Assembly (NCBI RefSeq): GCF_900119825.1
Contig: NZ_FPKR01000009.1
Location: 1 to 64,000, forward strand
Direction of reading: 5' to 3'
DNA length: 64,000 nt
DNA from: Chitinimonas taiwanensis DSM 18899
GTDB taxonomy: Bacteria > Pseudomonadota > Gammaproteobacteria > Burkholderiales > Chitinimonadaceae
How positions within the stretch are numbered: position 1 is the stretch's first letter; each line of letters opens with the position of its first letter. A program made the position numbers and the translations under genes. Of this stretch, positions 17,291-25,033 are shown piece by piece. The notes beneath the pieces were generated by a model. It was not told the DNA's origin. It saw nothing but the letters and a program-made list of their open reading frames with translations, and searched no databases.

Positions 17291-18238
17291 ATGAGCATCA
17301 AGCAAACCCCAGCCAGCGGCTTTCAGTTCCAGCAGCTGAATCTTGGCCACGAATCGGCCGATAAGCCCAAGAGCAATGCCTTCGCGGTACAGCTCGCGCA
17401 ATTCCAGACGCAAACCCTGAATACCTTGCTCAGCGCCAGCGCGGACGGCCAATCGGGCGCGGCAGGGATATTCGGCGCCGAACAGGGCGACACGAACCCG
17501 CTGTTTGCCGGCCAGGACAGCGCGGGCGGGCAGGGGCTGAGTGCGGATGGGCGCAATCTCGGCTTGTTTGACCCGGAGTCGGGTTACCGGATGATGAGCG
17601 TGATCAATCAGCGCGAACTCAACTACCAGGCAGAGTTTGCCGCGCTGACCGAGATGGGCGCCGATGTGACCGAGATGCGCGCCGAGGGCATGGAGCTGGC
17701 CGAGCTGGATGTGAGCAGCAGCAATGCGCAGATCCGCGCCGAGCTGGAAGAGTTTGTCGCCGAGTACAACGCCTGGCGCGATGAGTACCAGGAAGAAACC
17801 CGTGCAGGCGGCGCGCTGGCCGACTCCAACGCCGCGCGCATGTCGCGCTACGAGCTTGAGCAGAGCATCCAGAATTCCTTTACTGGCGCTGCAGACGGCT
17901 TTCGCGGCATGAATGCCTTGGGTGTGAGCATCGACCCCGGCAGCGGCCGCGCGCGCCTCGACCCCGCCGCACTCGATGCCGCGCTGGCCGATAACCGCAG
18001 CGGCGCGGTCGCTACCATCGACGCTTTCAGCGCGCACTTTGCCGAGGCAGCCACGCTCTTGAATGCCGACAACAACTTCATCCAGAACCGCCTGGCCAAT
18101 CTAGGTCGGGTGATTGACTACCTGAAGACCAACAAAACCAGCTTGCAGGCTGAGTTTGGCAGTGGCGATGCGGGCAGCAGCAAGGGCATTGCCGATGCGC
18201 TGGCGGCCTACCAGAAGATGGCGGCGGGGAAGGCTTGA
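17291..18238 (+). CDS. FliD C-terminal-like protein
   Basis: A 315-residue protein of unknown role. Its last 180 residues resemble the C-terminal region of the flagellar cap FliD: a helix IRAELEEFVAEYNAWRDEY, an ALADSNAARMSRYELEQSI stretch, MNALGVSIDPGSGRARLDPAALDAALADN, and a C-terminal helix pair. The normal FliD D0/N-terminal region is missing and the first 100 residues are low-complexity and polar. No signal peptide. GGAGG sits upstream of the ATG. It stands alone between rmuC and the convergent rnfH. It could be a flagellar accessory or a diverged orphan; function is inferred from resemblance only. Confidence 0.65.
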   Translation: MSIKQTPASGFQFQQLNLGHESADKPKSNAFAVQLAQFQTQTLNTLLSASADGQSGAAGIFGAEQGDTNPLFAGQDSAGGQGLSADGRNLGLFDPESGYRMMSVINQRELNYQAEFAALTEMGADVTEMRAEGMELAELDVSSSNAQIRAELEEFVAEYNAWRDEYQEETRAGGALADSNAARMSRYELEQSIQNSFTGAADGFRGMNALGVSIDPGSGRARLDPAALDAALADNRSGAVATIDAFSAHFAEAATLLNADNNFIQNRLANLGRVIDYLKTNKTSLQAEFGSGDAGSSKGIADALAAYQKMAAGKA

Positions 18239-18303
18239 TCTAGGAGAAAGCGGGTGGGCTCATCGTCGACGATGTGTCTGCCCAAGGCCCGCTTGGGCTG
18301 AAA

Positions 18304-18639
18304 CTAGCTATCGGATTGGGCCGAGCGTGCCACGCGGTAGCGCGAGGTGCCGCCGCCTTTCTTCATGGTTTTTCCGGCAGCCGTGCGTTCGCGGCGTACT
18401 ACCTTAGGGTCGGCCTGTAGCGGGCGGTAGATTTCCACCCGGTCCTGCTCGCGTAGTACGGTATCCAGCGTGCAGGGACGACCAAAGATGCCGATCTTGT
18501 TGATCTGCAAGTCCAGGCCGGGCAATTGCTCCAGCAGGCCCGAGGCGCGGATCGCATCTTGCGCGCTGCTGCCTTCGGGCAAGCTAAGGCTGATCAGGTA
18601 TTGGAACTCCGCTTCGGCGTAAGCGACTTCGATTTGCAT
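18304..18639 (-). CDS. rnfH: RnfH family (ubiquitin-like fold) protein
   Basis: A 111-residue protein of the RnfH/UPF0125 family with the beta-grasp start MQIEVAYAEAEFQYLISLSL, INKIGIFGRPCTLDTVLREQDRVEIYRPL and the basic tail KVVRRER. The start at 18639 was chosen because GAGGAA precedes it; an alternative ATG at 18657 overlaps the ratA stop. It follows ratA directly, the conserved ratA-rnfH pair of proteobacteria. The RnfH partner and role remain unclear. Confidence 0.9.
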   Translation of the reverse strand: MQIEVAYAEAEFQYLISLSLPEGSSAQDAIRASGLLEQLPGLDLQINKIGIFGRPCTLDTVLREQDRVEIYRPLQADPKVVRRERTAAGKTMKKGGGTSRYRVARSAQSDS

Positions 18640-18649
18640 CTGTGTTTCC

Positions 18650-19078
18650 TCAGCCATGCCGGCGGTCGGCTTCTTTGACAAAGGCATCCACGAAGGTGCC
18701 GGCGATCTTGCTGAATACCGGCCCCACCAGCTTTTCCAGCGTGCCGCTGGAGAATTCGTAGTCGAGCTCGAATTCCACCTTGCAGGCGTCCTCAAGCAGC
18801 GCATGAAAGCGCCAGGCGCCGCTCAGGCTGCGGAAGGGGCCGTCCTTCAGCTCCATGCTGATCACCATGCCATCCTTGCGGTTCTCGGTGGTGAAGGCTG
18901 AGCGCAGGCCCAGGTAGTCGATGCCGATGGTCGCCACCGTCCATTCCGCATCGCGCAGATGCAGCTTGGTATCGCCGCACCAGGGCAGAAAGCGCGGGTA
19001 ATCTTCGACCTTGTCGACCAGATCGAACATCAGCGCGGCGGGGTGGGGGACGAGTACGGATTTACGGACCTGGTGCAT
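18650..19078 (-). CDS. ratA: RatA-type START/polyketide cyclase-like protein
   Basis: A 142-residue protein of the RatA/Coq10-like START family: MHQVRKSVLVPHPAALMFDLVDKVEDYPRFLPWC is the signature start, followed by the curved beta sheet and the C-terminal helix VFSKIAGTFVDAFVKEADRR. E. coli RatA was described as a toxin that blocks 70S association; other members bind quinones. Whether this one is toxic is not known. It is followed directly by rnfH and is divergent from dnaB with about 105 bases between. Confidence 0.9.
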   Translation of the reverse strand: MHQVRKSVLVPHPAALMFDLVDKVEDYPRFLPWCGDTKLHLRDAEWTVATIGIDYLGLRSAFTTENRKDGMVISMELKDGPFRSLSGAWRFHALLEDACKVEFELDYEFSSGTLEKLVGPVFSKIAGTFVDAFVKEADRRHG

Positions 19079-19183
19079 GATGCTCTGCGGAGATGAGTGG
19101 GGCTGCCGGGCAGCGCGGCTGATAGAATGCGATCTTCCTCGCGCCGCCGCTCGGCCGCGCATGCTAAGCCCCTGTTGGAACCT

Positions 19184-20608
19184 ATGCAATTCGATCAAGA
19201 CGATAGCTTCGATTTTATCCCGGAAGAACGTGAACCCGATGCCCAGCTGGCATCGATTCGTACGCCACCGCACTCGGTCGAGGCCGAGCAGTCGGTGCTG
19301 GGCGGCCTGCTGATCGAAAATCGTTCCTGGGATCGCATCGCTGACGTGCTGACCGAAAGCGATTTCTATCGTGACGATCACCGGGTCATCTTTCGCCATA
19401 TCACCCGCCTGATCGAATCGGGCCGGCCGGCCGATGCGGTGACGGTGGCCGAATCGCTGGAGAACAATAACCAGCTCGAATACGTGGGCGGGCTCAGCTA
19501 TCTGGCCTCCCTGGCCCAGAACGTGCCGAGCGCGGCGAATATGAAGCGCTATGGCGAGATCGTGCGTGAGCGCTCGATCATGCGCCAGCTGGCCACCATC
19601 GGCACCGAGATTGCCGATTCCGCCTTCAATCCGAGCGGGCGTGATGCGGCGGCGATTCTGGATGAGGCCGAGGGCAAGGTGTTCGAGATCGCCGAGCAGT
19701 CGGCGCGCGGCAAGCAGGGCTTTCTGGCCATGCCCGAGCTGCTCAAGGAAGTGGTCACCCGTATCGATGAGCTGTACAGCCGCGAGAACCCCGATGCGGT
19801 GACCGGTACGCCGACCGGCTTTACCGACCTCGACAGCAAGACCTCCGGCCTGCAGCCGGGCGACCTGATCATTGTGGCTGGCCGCCCGTCCATGGGTAAG
19901 ACCGCCTTCTCGGTGAATATCGCGGAGAACGTGGCCATCGATGCCGGCAAGCCGGTGGCCATCTTCTCGATGGAAATGGGCGGCGCCCAGCTGGCGATGC
20001 GGATGATCGGCTCGGTGGGCCGGCTCGACCAGCACAAGATCAAGACCGGCCGCTTCGAGGATGATGATTGGCAGAAGCTCACCTACGCCGCCGGCAAGCT
20101 CTCGGAAGCGAATATCTTCATCGATGAAACCCCCGGCCTGACCGCGCTGGAGCTGCGTGCGCGCGCACGCCGCCTGGCACGTCAGTTCGACGGCCAGCTT
20201 GGCCTGATCGTCATCGACTATATCCAGCTGATGTCGGGCTCGGGCAAGGATCAGAACCGCGCCACCGAAGTGGGTGAAATCTCGCGTTCGCTCAAGGGCT
20301 TGGCCAAGGAACTCAAGGTGCCGGTGATTGCGCTGTCCCAGCTCAGCCGCTCGGTCGAACAGCGCCCCAACAAGCGTCCGATGATGTCTGACTTGCGTGA
20401 ATCAGGCGCCATCGAGCAGGACGCCGACTTGATCATGTTCCTGTACCGCGACGAGTACTACAACCCGGATTCGCCCGACAAGGGCTTGGCCGAGGTGATC
20501 GTGTCCAAACACCGTAACGGCCCGACCGGCACGGTGCGGCTGACCTTCCTTGGCCACTGGTCGCGCTTCGAGAATGCCGCGCATGGCGGCTGGTCGGACG
20601 GCGAATAA
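19184..20608 (+). CDS. dnaB: Replicative DNA helicase DnaB
   Basis: A 474-residue hexameric helicase of the replication fork. The N-terminal DnaB domain (PPHSVEAEQSVLGGLL, residues 28-43) and the RecA-like C-terminal domain with Walker A GRPSMGKT at 233-240, the Walker B strand LGLIVIDYIQLM and the SQLSRSVEQR motif are complete. No intein. The ATG at 19184 was chosen because the family similarity starts just after it; an upstream in-frame ATG adds unlikely Ser/Arg-rich sequence. A strong terminator follows. Confidence 0.97.
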   Translation: MQFDQDDSFDFIPEEREPDAQLASIRTPPHSVEAEQSVLGGLLIENRSWDRIADVLTESDFYRDDHRVIFRHITRLIESGRPADAVTVAESLENNNQLEYVGGLSYLASLAQNVPSAANMKRYGEIVRERSIMRQLATIGTEIADSAFNPSGRDAAAILDEAEGKVFEIAEQSARGKQGFLAMPELLKEVVTRIDELYSRENPDAVTGTPTGFTDLDSKTSGLQPGDLIIVAGRPSMGKTAFSVNIAENVAIDAGKPVAIFSMEMGGAQLAMRMIGSVGRLDQHKIKTGRFEDDDWQKLTYAAGKLSEANIFIDETPGLTALELRARARRLARQFDGQLGLIVIDYIQLMSGSGKDQNRATEVGEISRSLKGLAKELKVPVIALSQLSRSVEQRPNKRPMMSDLRESGAIEQDADLIMFLYRDEYYNPDSPDKGLAEVIVSKHRNGPTGTVRLTFLGHWSRFENAAHGGWSDGE

Positions 20609-20635
20609 GCGCTACACACGGGCTCACCGTCAAAC

Positions 20636-20663
20636 AAAAAGGCGAACCGCGGTTCGCCTTTTT
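20636..20663. terminator. Bidirectional intrinsic terminator after dnaB
   Basis: GGCGAACC (20641-20648) pairs with GGTTCGCC (20651-20658), flanked by five A and five T. It lies between the convergent dnaB and TPR genes and can serve both. Confidence 0.9.
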
Positions 20664-20686
20664 CATGCCCCGGCCCAGGCAGCCGG

Positions 20687-21595
20687 CTACTGGCTGAGCT
20701 GGCGCAGGCGGCGCAGCTTGTCGCCCTCATTCTTCAGCACCCAGGGGTCGCGCGCGAGCAGATTGAAGGCGCGCCCGAAATAGGGTCGCGCGTCCTCGCC
20801 GCGCCCGAGCGCCAGCAGGTTCTCGGCGACTTCCTCGTACACATAGCCATCTTCCTCGCCCAGCCCCTGCCAGGCTTGCTCAAGCGCCAGCTGGGTGCGC
20901 AGCGCGGCTTCCGGCTGCCCCATCACGCGCTGCAGCTTGGCCACGCTCCAGCGTGCAATCAGCAGCGGGCGGCCGGTCTGGCGTGCCTCATGCCAGGCCT
21001 GGGCTTTTTGCAGATAGGCGAGCGACTGTGGGTAGTCCTTCTGGTCGTAATACACCCAGCCCAGATTGTTGTAGAGCGAACCCAGCCAGCGCTGCGCGCG
21101 CGGGTCGTTGCTGCGCTCGGCCGCGGCCAGCGCTTTGCGGTTCCACTCCAGCGCCGCCTTGCCACCCTCGGCAATCGCCAGCATATGCAGGGCATCGATG
21201 GCCAGATAGTCGAGCTGCTGGCGCACCGCGAGCAGATGCGCGGCGCGGAACCAGCGCCAGGCACGTTTGCGCTCGCCGGCACTATTCCACAGCCGGCCGC
21301 GTTCCAGCACATAGCGCACGCACAGATAAGGCGCGCTGGCGGGCAGCTCGCTGCGCACGCGGTCCAGCGTGGCATGGGCATCGGGCATGCGGTTCTGCAG
21401 ACCTTGGGCGCGGGCAAGCTGGGTCAGGACTTCCGTCGCGCTGGCCGCGTCGCTCGCCTGCTCGGCGCGAATCAGCTCGACGCGGAAGCGCTGTTCGGAT
21501 TGGTCGGGCCGGTCGTAATTCCATAGCGCATCGATATCTGCCGCCTGCGCGAGCGTGGCAAGACCGAGCAGCAGGCCCAGGCGTAGCATCATCAA
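20687..21595 (-). CDS. Exported TPR protein linked to a ParA-like ATPase
   Basis: A 302-residue protein with a signal peptide (LRLGLLLGLATLAQA, cleavage before ADID) and five or more helical TPR-like repeats. The clearest are at about residues 160-215 (RWLGSLYNNLGWVYYDQKDY, SLAYLQKAQAWHEAR). It should be periplasmic and act as a protein-binding scaffold. Its start overlaps the stop of the ParA-like gene by 4 bases (ATGA), so the two are translationally coupled even though one product is cytoplasmic and the other exported. Function unknown. Confidence 0.75.
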   Translation of the reverse strand: MMMLRLGLLLGLATLAQAADIDALWNYDRPDQSEQRFRVELIRAEQASDAASATEVLTQLARAQGLQNRMPDAHATLDRVRSELPASAPYLCVRYVLERGRLWNSAGERKRAWRWFRAAHLLAVRQQLDYLAIDALHMLAIAEGGKAALEWNRKALAAAERSNDPRAQRWLGSLYNNLGWVYYDQKDYPQSLAYLQKAQAWHEARQTGRPLLIARWSVAKLQRVMGQPEAALRTQLALEQAWQGLGEEDGYVYEEVAENLLALGRGEDARPYFGRAFNLLARDPWVLKNEGDKLRRLRQLSQ

Positions 21596-22362
21596 TGGCC
21601 GGTCCGGATGAACTGGCTTTCGATCAGCTCATCGAGCAGATAGCTGAAGTCCTCGGCACTCTCCGAATCAGGCGCATAGCTGAACACGTCCTGATTCTTG
21701 CCGCTGCCTTCCATCACGCTCTGGCTCTCGAATACGCGGGTGCGGCAGAAGTCGCGCCCATAGCGATGTGCCAGTTCGGCCGCCACATGCTCGGAGGTGA
21801 TATGCCCGCGCTGATAGCGGTTGATGAACACCTTGCGCGGCCGGTGCAGGCCCATGGCGGTCAGCCCGTTCAGGGTCTGGTCCAATTGCTGGGCGCCATT
21901 CATGGCCAGGTATTCGGCGGTGACCGGCACCAGCACCACGTCGGCGGCCATCAGGGCCGATAGCGACAGCACGCCCAGCATCGGACAGCAGTCGATCAGC
22001 ACCGGCGTGCCGCCCGCCGCCAGCATCTCGTCCTGCATGGCTTTCTTCAGGCGACGCAGATCGCGGCGGTTCTGGCTGAGCAACATGTCCACCTTGGCCA
22101 GCTCCATATGCGCCGGGATCAGATTGACCTGATTGGGCAGCTCGGTGACCAGCTCGGACAGCGGGGTCTGGCTATGGAAGAAGCTGTAGACGGTGCGCTC
22201 GACGCGCGGCTTGAGGCCGGACAGCGTGGTCAGATGCGCTTGCGGATCAAGGTCGATGGCCAGGGGGGCCATGCCGTTGCGTGCCATGGCCGCAGCCAGA
22301 TTGGCGGTGGTGGTGGTCTTGCCCACCCCCCCTTTTTGATTGAACACGGCGATAACGGTCAT
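21592..22362 (-). CDS. ParA/Soj family ATPase
   Basis: A 256-residue deviant Walker A ATPase: FNQKGGVGKTTTTANLA has the signature KGGVGKTT at 10-17 with both lysines, then LAIDLDPQAH (A' motif) and VLIDCCPMLGVLS (B motif). No ParB gene is adjacent and it is not next to an origin-type cluster, so it is probably an orphan ParA involved in positioning some cellular component rather than chromosome partition. It is coupled by a 4-base overlap to an exported TPR gene. Confidence 0.88.
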   Translation of the reverse strand: MTVIAVFNQKGGVGKTTTTANLAAAMARNGMAPLAIDLDPQAHLTTLSGLKPRVERTVYSFFHSQTPLSELVTELPNQVNLIPAHMELAKVDMLLSQNRRDLRRLKKAMQDEMLAAGGTPVLIDCCPMLGVLSLSALMAADVVLVPVTAEYLAMNGAQQLDQTLNGLTAMGLHRPRKVFINRYQRGHITSEHVAAELAHRYGRDFCRTRVFESQSVMEGSGKNQDVFSYAPDSESAEDFSYLLDELIESQFIRTGH

Positions 22363-22440
22363 GGCGCTTTTCTGGTTGAACAGTGCTGGCTCGGGCTGGC
22401 TCTAGTGTAGCCGCGCATCCGCTGCTTGCTGCAATGAAAA

Positions 22441-22467
22441 GCCCGGCCAGTGCGGATCTGGCCGGGC
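22441..22467 (-). terminator. Intrinsic terminator after phoH
   Basis: A 10-bp stem, GCCCGGCCAG (22441-22450) with CTGGCCGGGC (22458-22467), and a 7-base loop. On the - strand the stem is followed by TTTTCATTGC. It lies directly downstream of the phoH stop. Confidence 0.85.
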
Positions 22468-22481
22468 CAAGGCTGGCAGAC

Positions 22482-23888
22482 TTACAACACTTCGGCTGCG
22501 TGGTCGGCCAGGCGCGAGCGCTCGCCGCGTTGCAGGGTGATATGGCCGGAGTGACTCCAGCCCTTGAAGCGGTCGACCACATAGGTGAGGCCCGAGCTGC
22601 CCTCGGTCAAATAGGGTGTGTCGATCTGGGCGATATTGCCGAGGCAGACTACCTTGGTGCCGGGGCCGGCACGCGTGATCAGCGTCTTCATCTGCTTGGG
22701 CGTCAGGTTCTGCGCCTCATCGATGATGAGGAATTTGTTCAGGAAGGTGCGCCCGCGCATGAAGTTCAGCGATTTGACCTTGATGCGTGAGCGGATCAGG
22801 TCGCGTGTGGCGGCGCGACCCCATTCGCCCGATTCGCCATCGGTCTGGTTCAGCACATCGAGGTTGTCCTCCAGCGCGCCCATCCACGGCATCATCTTTT
22901 CTTCCTCGGTACCTGGCAGAAAACCGATGTCCTCACCCACCGGCACGGTCACGCGCGTCATGATGATCTCGGTGTAGCGCTTTTCCTCCAAGGTCATCAT
23001 CAGCGCCGAGGCCAGCGTGAGCAGGGTCTTGCCGGTGCCGGCCTGGCCCAGCAGGGTAACGAAGTCGATGTCCGGGTTCATCAATAGATTGATGGCGAAG
23101 TTCTGCTCGCGGTTGCGTGCGGTAATGCCCCAGATCGCGTTCTTCGGATGGCTGTAGTCCTTGATCGACTCGAGGACGGCAGTCTTGCCCTCTACCGCCT
23201 TGACCATGGCCAGAAAGGGCTTGTCGCTGCCGTCCTGCCAGATCATCTGGTTGAGCAGCAGGCTGCTGCAGTCGGGCCCCTTGAGCTGGTACAGCGCGCG
23301 ACCACCTTCCTGCCAGCTCTTCATGTCCTTGCCATTCTTCTCCCAGAAGTCCTGCTCGATCTCGCGCACGCCGGTGTAGAGCAGATCGGTGTCTTCCAGC
23401 ACCTGGTCGTTGAAGTAGTCCTCGGCGGCCAAGCCCAGCGCGCGCGCCTTGATGCGCATATTGATGTCCTTGGACACCAGGACCACCTCGCGCTTCGGGT
23501 GCTGCTGAGCCAGCTGCATGACCACGGTCAGGATCTGGTTATCGGCCTTGCCCACCGGCAGGTCGGCCGGCAGCTCGATCTTGGTGGCTTGGGTCTGCAG
23601 GAACAGGCTGCCGGTGGCCATGCCCTTGGAGGGGCCGGCCAGCGACACGCCGTCCACGATCTGTGCCTCTTTGCCGCTGACGATATCGTCAAGGAAGCGA
23701 CTGGCCTGGCGCGCATTGCGCGCCACTTCGCTCATACCCTTCTTGTGCCCGTCCAGCTCCTCCAACGTGACCATGGGCAGACAGATATCGTGCTCTTCAA
23801 AACGGAACAGGCTGGTCGGGTCGTGCATGAGCACATTGGTATCCAGCACAAAGAGTTTGCTGCTTTTGGCTTTACGGGCGGCGGCCAT
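22482..23888 (-). CDS. PhoH family protein with PIN domain (PhoH2 type)
   Basis: A 468-residue two-domain protein. An N-terminal PIN RNase-like domain begins with VLDTNVLMHDP (14-24) and carries the acidic residues Asp16, Glu43/Glu44 and further Asp. The C-terminal PhoH ATPase has Walker A GQAGTGKT at 281-288, GFLPGTEEEKM and the Walker B FLIIDEAQNLTP. PhoH2 proteins are ATP-dependent RNA-unwinding ribonucleases. ATG at 23888 was chosen because GAGGAAGAAG stands just before it; the longer ORF start has no support. Confidence 0.93.
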   Translation of the reverse strand: MAAARKAKSSKLFVLDTNVLMHDPTSLFRFEEHDICLPMVTLEELDGHKKGMSEVARNARQASRFLDDIVSGKEAQIVDGVSLAGPSKGMATGSLFLQTQATKIELPADLPVGKADNQILTVVMQLAQQHPKREVVLVSKDINMRIKARALGLAAEDYFNDQVLEDTDLLYTGVREIEQDFWEKNGKDMKSWQEGGRALYQLKGPDCSSLLLNQMIWQDGSDKPFLAMVKAVEGKTAVLESIKDYSHPKNAIWGITARNREQNFAINLLMNPDIDFVTLLGQAGTGKTLLTLASALMMTLEEKRYTEIIMTRVTVPVGEDIGFLPGTEEEKMMPWMGALEDNLDVLNQTDGESGEWGRAATRDLIRSRIKVKSLNFMRGRTFLNKFLIIDEAQNLTPKQMKTLITRAGPGTKVVCLGNIAQIDTPYLTEGSSGLTYVVDRFKGWSHSGHITLQRGERSRLADHAAEVL

Positions 23889-23969
23889 CTTCTTCCTCGG
23901 GCTAGGTGATAGGTCGGCGCGGAGCCGACATCGCAACCGGGCCGGCCCTACACACCGGCCCACAATGCA

Positions 23970-23996
23970 AAACGCCCGTCGCAGGGACGGGCGTTT
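23970..23996 (-). terminator. Intrinsic terminator after the peroxiredoxin gene
   Basis: AAACGCCCGTC (23970-23980) pairs with GACGGGCGTTT (23986-23996) over a 5-base loop. On the - strand it ends in GTTTTGC. It lies 3 bases after the peroxiredoxin stop. Confidence 0.85.
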
Positions 23997-23999
23997 CGC

Positions 24000-24452
24000 T
24001 TATTTCATGGCCTGCACAAAGGCCAGCACTTCACTGACATGGCCGGGCACCTTGACCCCGCGCCACTCGCGCACGATCTGCCCCTTGGCGTCGATGACAA
24101 AGGTGGAGCGCTCCACGCCCCGTACCTGCTTGCCATACATATTCTTCATCTTCATCACGCCAAACGCTTCGCACAGTGTTTCGTCCGGGTCGGACACCAG
24201 CTCGAAGGGGAAGCTCATCTTGGCCTTGAAGTTCTCGTGTGACTTCAGGCTATCGCGGCTTGCACCGAACACCTTGACCCCAGCGGCGGCAAAAGCCGCA
24301 TGCTGGTCGCGGAAGTCGCTGCCCTCCACGGTACAGCCGGGGGTATTGTCCTTGGGGTAGAAGTAAAGCACGTAGGCCGTGCCGGCCAATGCGTGGGTGT
24401 CGAAGGTCTGCTCGCCGGTCATCGGCAGGGAAAGCGCAGGGACTGCAGTCAT
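24000..24452 (-). CDS. bcp: Peroxiredoxin, BCP/PrxQ type
   Basis: A 150-residue thiol peroxidase that reduces hydrogen and organic peroxides. The peroxidatic Cys40 is in TPGCTVEG, with Thr37 and a later Arg as expected. The resolving Cys five residues later, found in E. coli Bcp, is absent (Gly-Ser-Asp at 44-46). The only other Cys is Cys94 in ETLCEAFGV, close to where some PrxQ members place the resolving Cys in helix 3. It stands alone with its own terminator. Confidence 0.92.
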   Translation of the reverse strand: MTAVPALSLPMTGEQTFDTHALAGTAYVLYFYPKDNTPGCTVEGSDFRDQHAAFAAAGVKVFGASRDSLKSHENFKAKMSFPFELVSDPDETLCEAFGVMKMKNMYGKQVRGVERSTFVIDAKGQIVREWRGVKVPGHVSEVLAFVQAMK

Positions 24453-24624
24453 TACGTCCTCCGGTTTGATTTGATTGTGGTGAAAATCAGGGTGTCATAC
24501 AAGCAGGCCGGCATGACGATTTCGTGTCGCTCAGCCGCGCTGCATGGAAGTGCTTGTTTTGATTCGAAAGCGGCCTGGCCGGCTGTTGCGCTTTGCTCAG
24601 CAGCGCAGGGCGGCAGGCACCCAC

Positions 24625-24960
24625 TTACAGCGCGTCGAAAGGCCCGTACCAGGCATCGGTCAGCGGGCCGACTTCGACGGCTGCGCATTCCGGTCGCGCG
24701 CGTAACCAAGCCGCGACCTGGCCGCGATGCGCCTCGGTGGCCGAGGCATGGCCGTCATAATCGATCCAGCCACTGTCCAGCCCGCCGCCAAATACTAGCT
24801 GCTGTGCATCCACACATTCACGCAGGAAGTCTTCGAGCAGCGCCTCCGCGGCTGCGGCATTCGTGCCGGCTTGCAGGCTCACGCTCAATGCAAAGCCAAA
24901 TTGCTGGAAGGGGCCGACATGCAGTTTTTTCTGCAGGCGCAGGCTACGGTGTTTGGCCAT
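24625..24960 (-). CDS. yggL: YggL family 50S-associated protein
   Basis: A 111-residue protein of the YggL/DUF469 family. It starts with MAKHRSLRLQKKLHVGPFQQFGF, the family hallmark, and ends with VEVGPLTDAWYG. E. coli YggL binds the 50S ribosomal subunit. The internal ATG at 24960 was chosen because the family alignment begins there; the upstream 22 codons are unlikely. It follows mfd on the same strand after 73 bases and may be co-transcribed. Confidence 0.9.
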   Translation of the reverse strand: MAKHRSLRLQKKLHVGPFQQFGFALSVSLQAGTNAAAAEALLEDFLRECVDAQQLVFGGGLDSGWIDYDGHASATEAHRGQVAAWLRARPECAAVEVGPLTDAWYGPFDAL

Positions 24961-25033
24961 GGTGGTCTTTCGAATGGCTGCGCTTGCGCAGCGCAGGGTT
25001 GGGGGCGACGAGGGCATCTGGCTCACGCCGGGT

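Noticed and set aside
19079-20035. Upstream extension of ratA over dnaB
   Set aside because: The added sequence is antisense to dnaB; RatA homology begins at the ATG at 19078.
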